Origin: Actinospineispora eucalypti
Lineage (GTDB): Bacteria; Actinomycetota; Actinomycetes; Mycobacteriales; Pseudonocardiaceae
NCBI GenBank assembly: GCA_014208095.1
Contig: JACHMT010000007.1
Span: 62,001-126,000 of the forward strand
Direction of reading: 5' to 3'
DNA: 64,000 nucleotides
Positions 49,846-61,500 of this stretch are shown here, one piece after another. The notes below the pieces were generated by a model. It did not search any database. It saw nothing but the letters and a program-made list of their open reading frames with translations, and was not told where the DNA came from. Positions within the stretch are counted from its first letter, which is position 1. Every line of letters starts with the position of its first letter. The translations under genes and the position numbers were made by a program.

Positions 49846-51128
49846 CGTTCGGTCCGCGCCGACGCGGCGGCGGAACGCACCGCGTTCAGGTCCGACCCGG
49901 CGTAGACCAGCCGGCCGGCCCGCTCCACCCGGTAGCCGTCACCCTCGGCGACCACGTCCACCACGTCCCCGATCGGCCGGCCGCAGCGGCGTTCACAACC
50001 GGACCAGTGCACCGGCAACGCCGGCATGTCGAGCGCCCCGGTGGCCGTGCCGGCGGCCCGCCCGGCGGCGACCGAGGCGTCCGCGCGCACGTCGGCCAAC
50101 GCCTTGGCGCAGCCCGGCCGGCCGGTACAGGCGGACACCCCGACGGCCGGGGAGCAGCCGTCCAGGACCAGCCCGGCGGCGGTCAGCCGGCGCTTGGCGG
50201 CGGCCAGGGCCGGCGGCTCCAGGTCCGGCAGCACCACCCCGCGCCACGGCGTGAGCACCACCTCGCGGGCGGCCACCGTGGCCAGCACCTGGCAGCGGGC
50301 CGGGGTCAGCTCGCCCAGCGGCACCGAGGCGGCCAGCGCGACCCGCCCGTCGGACTGCTCGATCCGCCCCACCGGCCCGATCGGATCCCGCTCGGGCACG
50401 CTGACCTCGACGCCGATGATCCCGCCCAGCTCCGCGCGCACGTCGTCGACCAGCGGCGACGGCCCGCCGGGCAGCTCGGCCACCCGCCACACGCCGACAT
50501 CCGGGCGGCGGCGCAGGAAGGCCGATGCGGCGACCAGCACGCCGGTCACCGCGTCGGCGACCGGCAGCCGCAGCCGGGTGTCCTGCCCGGCGAGCAGCAG
50601 CGCCACCCGCTGGTCGGGCAGCGCCAGCACCGCCACGTCGGCGCGCTGCCCGGCCACGTCACCGCGCCCGTCGTCGAAGGCGAACAGGAACCGCCCGGGC
50701 AGGTCGGCCAGCTCGGGCGACGCGCACAGCCGCCGATCCAGCTCGGCCACCAGCGGCCGCACGTCCAGCGCGCCGAGCCCGTCGCGGCCGGACAGCGGGG
50801 AGGCGAGCACGTTGCGCGCGCGGTCGTGCGCCGTCGAGGGCAGCAGGCCGTGCTCGCGCAGCCGCTCGGTGAGCACCAGCTCGGCGCCGGGCGCCAGGCC
50901 GCGCAGCTGCAGGTTGGCCCGGCCGGTCAGTTCCAGCCGGCCGTTGCCCAGCTCGCGCGCCCACCCGGCGATCGCCAGCAGCGCCGCCGACGGCAGCGTG
51001 CCGCCGGGCACCCGAATGCGGGCCAGCCCGCCGTCCTCGGCCCGGTGTACCGCGATGACCCCGGGGCATCGGTCCGAGCCGGCGTGCACCGAGGGCGGGT
51101 TGGCGAGGGAGAGCACCACTCGATCCAT
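49842..51128 (-). CDS. cobG: Precorrin-3B synthase CobG
   Basis: 428 residues from ATG 51128. Sulfite-reductase-like architecture: a ferredoxin-like half domain with RCPGVIAVHRAEDGGLARIRVPGG, LTGRANLQLRGL, and the C-terminal siroheme/4Fe-4S-type cysteines CTGRPGCAKAL and GCERRCGRP. CobG uses O2 to convert precorrin-3A to precorrin-3B, which marks the aerobic cobalamin pathway. It is followed by cobIJ with a 4-bp overlap. Confidence 0.93.
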   Translation of the reverse strand: MDRVVLSLANPPSVHAGSDRCPGVIAVHRAEDGGLARIRVPGGTLPSAALLAIAGWARELGNGRLELTGRANLQLRGLAPGAELVLTERLREHGLLPSTAHDRARNVLASPLSGRDGLGALDVRPLVAELDRRLCASPELADLPGRFLFAFDDGRGDVAGQRADVAVLALPDQRVALLLAGQDTRLRLPVADAVTGVLVAASAFLRRRPDVGVWRVAELPGGPSPLVDDVRAELGGIIGVEVSVPERDPIGPVGRIEQSDGRVALAASVPLGELTPARCQVLATVAAREVVLTPWRGVVLPDLEPPALAAAKRRLTAAGLVLDGCSPAVGVSACTGRPGCAKALADVRADASVAAGRAAGTATGALDMPALPVHWSGCERRCGRPIGDVVDVVAEGDGYRVERAGRLVYAGSDLNAVRSAAASARTER

Positions 51129-51181
51129 GCTAACGGCCTCCCGTGGCGACGCCCGCCGACCACGACCCATACGCTCGGGCC

Positions 51182-51658
51182 GTGGTGAAACGGAGCGCCG
51201 GGGCGCTGTTGGTGCGCGGTGAACGGCACGACCCCCAGGTGCTGCTTGGCCATCCCGGCGGGCCGTTCTTCGCCCGCAAGGACGACGGCGCCTGGTCCAT
51301 CCCCAAGGGCGAGTACGAGCCGGACGAGGATCCTCGGGCCGCCGCCGCGCGGGAGTTCGCCGAGGAGCTGGGCGGGCCGCTGCCCGAGGGCGAGGAGTGG
51401 GACCTCGGCGAAGCCCGCACGTCCAGCGGCAAGTGGGTGCGGGTGTTCGCCGTGCGCGCGGAGTTCGACGTCACCGGGATGCGGAGCAACACCTTCGAGC
51501 TGGAGTGGCCGCCCCGCTCCGGCCGCACCCAGACCTTCCCCGAGCTGGACCGGGCCGAGTGGTTCGACCTGGAGACCGCCCGCCGGAAGATCACCAAGGG
51601 CCAGCTCCCCTTCCTGGACCGGCTGGTCACCGCGATCGGCGCGAAGGAGAACCCGTGA
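51182..51658 (+). CDS. NUDIX hydrolase
   Basis: 158 residues from GTG 51182. The Nudix box is intact (GEYEPDEDPRAAAA then REFAEELG). SAGALLVRG opening and KDDGAWSIPKGEYE are typical of the DR1025-like actinobacterial group. The frame is open back to GTG 51143, but that would leave only 14 bp to the divergent cobG start, while TACGCT at 51170-51175 would be a -10 for a leaderless start at 51182. Substrate (a nucleoside diphosphate derivative) unknown. Followed by a GTGA-overlapping hydrolase gene. Confidence 0.88.
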   Translation: MVKRSAGALLVRGERHDPQVLLGHPGGPFFARKDDGAWSIPKGEYEPDEDPRAAAAREFAEELGGPLPEGEEWDLGEARTSSGKWVRVFAVRAEFDVTGMRSNTFELEWPPRSGRTQTFPELDRAEWFDLETARRKITKGQLPFLDRLVTAIGAKENP

Positions 51659-52362
51659 TCGAGTCCGAGCTGACCAGGGTCGGCGAGCTGACCGCCTACC
51701 TGTCCCGCCCGGCCGGCGGATCGGCGGCCGGGATGCTGCTGCTCCCCATGATCACCGGCCTGGGCGCACAGCTGCGGGCCTACGCGGACGACATCGCCCG
51801 CGCCGGGGTGACCGCGCTGGCCTGGGACCCGTGGCACGGGCCGACCGGCGACGACCACGACCGGGAGCAGCTCACCGAGCTGATGGCCGACCTGAGCGAC
51901 GACCGCGCGCTGCCCGAACAGGCCCAGCTGCTGGACCACCTGTACGGCCCGCTCGGTGTTCAGCGGGCCGGCGTGATCGGCTGGTGCCTGGGCGGGCGGT
52001 ACGCGTTCCTGCTGGCCGCCCGCGAGCCCAGGCTGGCCAGCTGCGTCGCCTACCACCCCACCGTGCCCGCCGAGGCGCCGGCGAACCGCCCGGAGGACGC
52101 CGTCGCGGCGGCCGGCCGGATCACCTGCCCGGTACTGATGATCTACCCCGGGGCAGACCACCTGGTGCCGGCGAGCACGTTCCGCGCGTTGCGGGATGCG
52201 TTGGACGGGCGGGAAAGCGGGCCGAGTTTGATCCAGGTCTACCCGGGGGCGGGGCACGGGTTCATGGAGGCCGGCCGGCGGGAGGATCCGGTGAACGCGG
52301 CCGCCACGCGGTTGTCGTGGCCGCAGGCGTTGGGGTTCATCCGGGTTACGACCGGGGGCTGA
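51655..52362 (+). CDS. Dienelactone-hydrolase-family alpha/beta hydrolase
   Basis: 235 residues from GTG 51655 (overlaps the NUDIX stop). Dienelactone hydrolase features: nucleophile Cys in GWCLGGRYAFLLA, Asp in YPGADHLVP, and His in GAGHGFMEAGR. Family members open carboxymethylenebutenolide-like lactones; the real substrate is not known. Followed directly by a long inverted-repeat element. Confidence 0.9.
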   Translation: MIESELTRVGELTAYLSRPAGGSAAGMLLLPMITGLGAQLRAYADDIARAGVTALAWDPWHGPTGDDHDREQLTELMADLSDDRALPEQAQLLDHLYGPLGVQRAGVIGWCLGGRYAFLLAAREPRLASCVAYHPTVPAEAPANRPEDAVAAAGRITCPVLMIYPGADHLVPASTFRALRDALDGRESGPSLIQVYPGAGHGFMEAGRREDPVNAAATRLSWPQALGFIRVTTGG

Positions 52363-52383
52363 TCCCGTTCGGTGGGTGGTGCG

Positions 52384-52880
52384 GTTTAGGGATCGCTTGG
52401 ACGGGGCGGCGTGGGCTGGTCTGCCGTGGCTTGGGTGCGGCCCGTTGCGTTCGGGTCAGGCGCGCCGGTGAGGCGGATGTGGCTGGTGCGGCCCGTTACG
52501 TCGTGTGGGGTGCCGGAGTGGGTGATCGTCGTTCCTGGCGGTTTGACCGCGAAATTCGCGGCTGAACCGCCACAGTCGACGATCATCCACTTCGGCAAAC
52601 GATTTCCCATGACCAGCAGCGCATGGCGGCCGCGTCAGGCGCGCCAAAACGACCCTCATGCCCTGTTGATCACCGCTTACATGGTCACCATGACATGAGG
52701 GTCATCTGAGACGCTCCGGGACGACCACCATGTCATGCTGATCACTGATCAGCCGCCGACGCCGACCCGATGGCCGCACCTGCCTCATCCGCCTCATCGG
52801 TGCACCCGACCCGAACGCAACGGGCCGCACCCAAGCCACGGAAGACCGCCCACGCCGCCCCGTCCAAGCAATCTTTAAAC
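52384..52880. repeat. Long inverted-repeat element (copy 3, about 500 bp)
   Basis: Arms of about 105 bp (52384-52492 and 52773-52880) match as reverse complements, e.g. CTTGGACGGGGCGGCGTGGG and CTTGGGTGCGGCCCGTTGCG with a few mismatches. The terminal GATCGCTTGGACGG / GATTGCTTGGACGG ends resemble the ends of copy 2. The interior holds a nested cruciform (52515-52593: GAGTGGGTGATCGTCG, GGCGGTT and CCGCGAA with their complements) and GACCCTCATG (52651-52660) opposite CATGAGGGTC (52694-52703). No coding sequence inside. Confidence 0.88.
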
Positions 52881-52887
52881 CCAACCC

Positions 52888-54276
52888 CTACCCGAGCGAG
52901 GCCTTCTCCAAATCGGTAAGTGCGTTATCCAAATGGATGAGCAACCGCTGCGTGTGCGGCACCACGTCCGGGTCTGCGGTGAGGCCGACCGCGATCTCGT
53001 CCCGGTAGGACAGCAGCGTGATGTTCAGCGCCTGCCCGTTCATCACCACCGAGGACGGGTAGTAGTCGGTCATCTCGGCGCCGTTCCAGTAGAGGCTCCG
53101 GCGCAGCCCGGGAACGTTGGAGACCACCAGGTTGAACGCCGGGCGGGGCAGCTTCGGCAGCGAAGGCACCGCGCCGAGCAGGAAGCCGGCCATGTTGCCC
53201 GAGGTGATGGCCGTGGTGGTGAGCGGGTCGATGCCGGCCATCATGGACTTGTTGTTGGCCATCGACGCGTGTACCCGGCGCAGCCGCTCGATCGGGTCGT
53301 CCAGGTCGGTGCCCAGGTTGCACAGCACGGCGCCGATCGCGTTGCCGTCCCGGCTGGCCGCATCGGCGGCGGTGCCGGACAGCGACACCGGCACCCCGGC
53401 GACCAGCGAGCGCTCCGGCAGCGCCTCCCGCTCCACCAGGTAGCTGCGCAGCGCCGCGCCGCACATGGCCAGGCTGACGTCGTTGATGCTGGTCCCCGTG
53501 CGCTTGGCGACGTCCTTCAGCCGGGCGATCGGCCAGGCCTGGCCGGCGAACCGGCGGTCGATGCCCACCCGGCCGTTGAAGATCGAGTCCGGCGCGGCGA
53601 ACGGCACCTCCCGCTCGCGCATGGTCGCCGGGACCGTCTTGGCCAGCGTCCTGAACGACCCGAGCACGTCGCCGGCGGTACTGAACACCTGCTTGGCCCC
53701 GGCCACGAAGCCCCGCCCCTCCTCCGGAGCCGGCTCGATACGGTCCCGGTGCCGGGGCGGGGTGATCCACGGCGCGACGCAGTCGCTCGCGTCCGCCTCG
53801 GGGGAAAGCCCGCTCACCATGTGCCGGCCCATGTTCACCCCGTCGAACATGGAGTGGTGCAGCTTGGTGCACAGCGCGAACCGGCCGTCGGCCAGCCCGT
53901 CCACCAGCCGGGCCTCCCACTGCGGGCGTTCCCTGGTCATCGGGCCGGAGCCGTGCAGCCGGCCGACGTACTCCAGCAGCTCGCGGATCCGCCCCGGCGC
54001 GGGCAGCGTGGCCCGCTGCACGTGGGCGGCCATGTCCGGCTCGTCGTCCCGCGCCCAGGCGAACTGGCCGCCGGTGCTGGCGGACTTGTACGCGCGCCGG
54101 CGGAAGCCGGGTTTCACCCAGGTCGGGTCGAGCATCGACGCGTACAGCCCGTCCAGGAACTCCGGGCCGGAACCGGCCGGCGGGCGGAAGATCTGCAGCA
54201 CCACCACGTGGGTCGGGCTGGTCTCGGACTCGATCCACAGCCAGACCGCGTCCATGGGGGCAACGAACCGGGTCAC
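52888..54276 (-). CDS. WS/DGAT-type wax ester synthase/diacylglycerol acyltransferase
   Basis: 462 residues from GTG 54276, with AAAGGAG nine bases upstream; the ORF extends further, but the VTRFVAPMDAVWLWIE opening fits the family. The active-site HHxxxDG is LHHSMFDGVNM (H140, H141, D145). C-terminal NLVVSNVPGLRRSLYWNGAEMTDYYPSSVVMNGQALNITLLSYRDEIAVGL is the second family block. It esterifies fatty acyl-CoA with long-chain alcohols or diacylglycerol for storage-lipid synthesis; common in lipid-storing actinobacteria. It is divergent from cobN. Confidence 0.93.
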   Translation of the reverse strand: MTRFVAPMDAVWLWIESETSPTHVVVLQIFRPPAGSGPEFLDGLYASMLDPTWVKPGFRRRAYKSASTGGQFAWARDDEPDMAAHVQRATLPAPGRIRELLEYVGRLHGSGPMTRERPQWEARLVDGLADGRFALCTKLHHSMFDGVNMGRHMVSGLSPEADASDCVAPWITPPRHRDRIEPAPEEGRGFVAGAKQVFSTAGDVLGSFRTLAKTVPATMREREVPFAAPDSIFNGRVGIDRRFAGQAWPIARLKDVAKRTGTSINDVSLAMCGAALRSYLVEREALPERSLVAGVPVSLSGTAADAASRDGNAIGAVLCNLGTDLDDPIERLRRVHASMANNKSMMAGIDPLTTTAITSGNMAGFLLGAVPSLPKLPRPAFNLVVSNVPGLRRSLYWNGAEMTDYYPSSVVMNGQALNITLLSYRDEIAVGLTADPDVVPHTQRLLIHLDNALTDLEKASLG

Positions 54277-54457
54277 GACATCTCCTTTGACGTGCGGTAT
54301 ATCAGGAAATTGAATCACGCGAACGGCCTATTGAGAACACTCCCCTGGGGGTATTCCGAAGGGGTCAAATTGGCCCCTGGCCAGCGAGAATGTGACACAC
54401 GACCGGGTCAGCCTTCCGGGCTATCTATCCCGAATTTGGTGCCATAGAGTGGCAACA

Positions 54458-58075
<3,618 letters not shown>

Positions 58076-58188
58076 CGCCGGGTAACAACTCGGTAGCCGA
58101 ACGTCTCGGTATCCCAACATCCCACTGGTCGGACCGGCGGCGCGGCGGTCAACCGATACTGTCGGTCGCGCTGCCGAGGGGAGCGCTG

Positions 58189-58557
58189 ATGGCCGTTGCG
58201 CTGCGCATCGACGGGTCCGGGGATCCGGCCGACCTGCGATCGTTGAATTCCTGGCTGTCCGGCCGCAACGAACTCAGGGGGCGGGTGAGCCGCCGGTCAA
58301 GGGCACCGGAGCCGGGCACCATGGGGTCGGTGACCGATGTGCTGGTGGTGGCGCTCGGGCCGAGCGGGGTGGCGGCGGCGCTGGCCAGCGTGCTGATCTC
58401 CTGGATCAAACAGCGGACCGGCGAGGTGACGCTACGCGCCACCTGCGCCTGCGGCCGGGAGACCACGATCGAAGCCAAGCAGGTGCCCAACCCGACCCCC
58501 GAGGCGATCGCCGATCTCGCGGCGACCCTGCACCACTGCCCCCGCGCCGCGGAGTGA
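58189..58557 (+). CDS. EACC1-like effector-associated small protein
   Basis: 122 residues from ATG 58189 with GAGGGG seven bases upstream. The opening MAVALRIDGSGDPADLRSLNSWLSGRNELRGRVSRRSRAPEPGTMGSVTDVLVVALGPSGVAAALASVLISWIKQRTGEVTLRATC matches the EACC1 (effector-associated constant component 1) pattern: a small alpha/beta module with a central hydrophobic helix (about 47-70), here with a CACGRETTI and HHC tail. Family knowledge: EACC1 proteins are encoded directly before caspase- or trypsin-like effectors in actinobacterial NTP-dependent conflict systems; mechanism unknown. The next gene starts 6 bp later. Confidence 0.8.
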   Translation: MAVALRIDGSGDPADLRSLNSWLSGRNELRGRVSRRSRAPEPGTMGSVTDVLVVALGPSGVAAALASVLISWIKQRTGEVTLRATCACGRETTIEAKQVPNPTPEAIADLAATLHHCPRAAE

Positions 58558-58563
58558 GCCCCG

Positions 58564-61500
58564 GTGACGGGCCTCGGCGGGACGCGGACCCGCGTGCTGC
58601 TGATCGGCACCGGCCGCTACGACCGATCCGAGCTGCCCAACCTGCCGGCGGTGCGGACCACGCTGGAGGACCTGGCGGACGTCTACGTGCGCCAATGCGG
58701 GGTACCGCGTGACCGGGTGTCGGTGTGCCACGACCCTTCGGGCGTCCAGGAGTTCGGCGACACGGTGGACGCGGCGGTGCGGGCGGCCGAGGACGTGCTG
58801 CTGGTGCACTACGTGGGCCACGGACTGCTCGACGAACACGGCCAGCTCTACCTGGCCACCGGGGCCACGCGGCGGCCCACCGACGGGCTGAGGCGCCGGG
58901 CCTACGCCTTCGCCGAGCTGCGCGAGCAACTCGGCCCGTGCCGGGCGCGGACGGTGGCGGTGGTTCTCGACTGCTGCTTCTCCGGCAGCGCCGGCGGACT
59001 GACCGCCACGAACGGCCTACCTGCTCTCGAGTCGTTCCGCACGGACGGGAGCTACCTGCTGGCGTCCTCGGCACCGGGGGAAGTCTCCATCGCACCGGAC
59101 GGCGCCCGGCACACCGCGTTCAGCGGAACGCTGCTCAAGCTCATCTCGGAGGGCCGGCCGAACGGGCCGGCGGCCTGGACCCTCGACTCGCTGTTCGAGT
59201 TCCTCGAACGGGACCTGCACGACCGGAACCTGCCGACGCCCCAACGGGTGGTTTCCGGGCACGCCGGCACGCTGCGGATCGCCCCGAACCCCCGGCACCG
59301 GCCGCACAACCCTTATCGCGGCCTGGCCGCATACGAGAAGGAGCACGCGGACTACTTCTTCGGTCGTGAGGACCTAGTCGAGCGGCTGCGCTCCCGGCTG
59401 AAGGAGCGGCTGACCGCACGGTCGGCCGACACCGACGGCCGCATGCTGGTCGTGGTCGGCCCCTCCGGCTCGGGCAAGTCCTCGTTGCTGCGCGCCGGCC
59501 TGATCCCGGAGCTGGAGAGCGAGGGCCTGCCCGGGGTTCCCGGTTCGTCCGCCTGGCCGGTCATTGTGTGCGCGCCGGGGTCCGAGCCGCTCCGCACGCT
59601 GGCCATCCGGCTCGCGCCGGCCATCCAGGCCGACGCCGACGAGCTGGCCGAACAACTCGGCGCGGAGCCGGAGGCACTGGGCTCGGCGATACGCGGGGCG
59701 CTGGCCGGCGGCTCCGGCGGGCAGCCAGGCGACCGCAGGCTGATTCTCATCGTCGACCAGTTCGAGGAGGTGTTCACCACCTGCCGCGAGAAGGCCGACC
59801 GGCTGGCCTTCGTGGCGGCGCTGCGCGCGGCCTCCCGGGACAGCGCGCTGGTGGTGCTCGCGCTGCGCTCCGACTTCTACCCGCTCTGTGCGGCCGAGGC
59901 GTGGTGGGCCCGGGCGTTCGATCACCAGCTGAACGTGCCGGTGATGACTGAGCGGGAGCTCCGGGCGGTCATCGAACAACCCGCCAGACGGGCCAACCTG
60001 ACGCTGGCGCCGGGCCTGACCGACCGTCTGCTCAGCGATCTCATGGTGAGCGATGGCGGTGGCCGCCCGACGGAACACGGCGCTCTGCCGTTGCTCTCCT
60101 ACACCCTGTCGAAGATGTGCCGACGCGCGCCGAGCGGGGAACTCGATCTCACCAGCTACCTCGAGATCGGAACTGTTTCCGAGGCGATCAGCCAAGGTGC
60201 CGACGCCTGCTACGACCAGCTTCGCCCGGAAGACCGGGCCACCGCGCAAAGGATCCTGGTCCGCCTGGTCCGCCTGGGTGAGCGGGAAAGCGAGGACACC
60301 CGCCGGCGCGTGCTGGAGGAACGCCTCGATCCCGACGCGTCCACCGAGCGGGTGTTGCGGATCTTGACCGACGAACGTCTGATCGTCCGCGACCGGGACC
60401 CGGACACCGGCGAGCCGACCGTCGAGCTCGCCCACCTGATCCTGGCCCGCAGATGGGGCCGGCTGCGCCGGCTGATCGAGAACAACCGGGAGGAGAACGA
60501 GGCCCGGGAGAACCTGGAGCGGGATGCCGACCGCTGGACGAACGCCCGCCAGCCGAGGGACCACCTGCTCCGGGGCGACCGTCTGGCCTCGGCGCGCGAG
60601 CTGCACGAGCGTCGTCAGGATCTGTTGAACGAGACGGCCAAGGACTTCGTCAAGGCATCCGATGCCGAGCAGGGCCGGCTGGCCCGGATGCGCCGGATCG
60701 GCCTGGCCGCACTGGTCGTCCTGGTCGCGCTGGGCATGACCCTGATACTCGAGGCGAACCAACAGGCCCAGCGGGAGCGAGACAGCGCGGTGTACGAACG
60801 GGTCGCCGCCCAGGCGGCCCGGCTGGCCCGCTCGGACGCCTCGATGGCCGCCCAGCTGACCCTCACCGCGTACCGGATGCGCCCCGGCACCGACCTCGGC
60901 GCCACCCTGCTGAGCAGGGCGAACGACTCACCCTTGAACGAACCGCTGACCGGCCGGCTGGACGACTTCGACGCGGTGGCGTTCGGCCCCGACGGGCTGA
61001 CCATCGCCACCGCGACCCAGGATCACCACATCCAGCTGTGGCGAATCCGGGACCGGAGAGTGCTGGAGCCGGTCGGGCGGTCCCCACTGGCCCACGCCGC
61101 CCACGTGAACTCGCTGGTGTTCAGCCCGGACGGCCGCCTGCTGGCCAGCACCAGCGTCGACGAGTCGGTGCGGCTGTGGAACATCACCGACCCGGCCAAC
61201 CCGGTACAGCTCAGCGAGCTGCGCAACGTCGTCGACCCGTCGCTGACCAACCAGCCGCTGCAGCCGGGCCGCGTCGGCGTGCTCGCGTTCAGCCCGGACG
61301 GTCACACCCTGGCCGGCGCCAGCCGCACCGACCACAGCGTGCGGGTGTGGAACGTGGCGGACCCGAGCCGGCCGGTGCCGATCGGCCAGCCCCGCACCGG
61401 CCACCGCAGCTACATCAACGCGCTGGTGTTCAGCCCCGACGGCCACACCCTGGCCACGGCCAGCGCGGACCGGACGGTGGGGCTGTGGGACATCGCCGAC

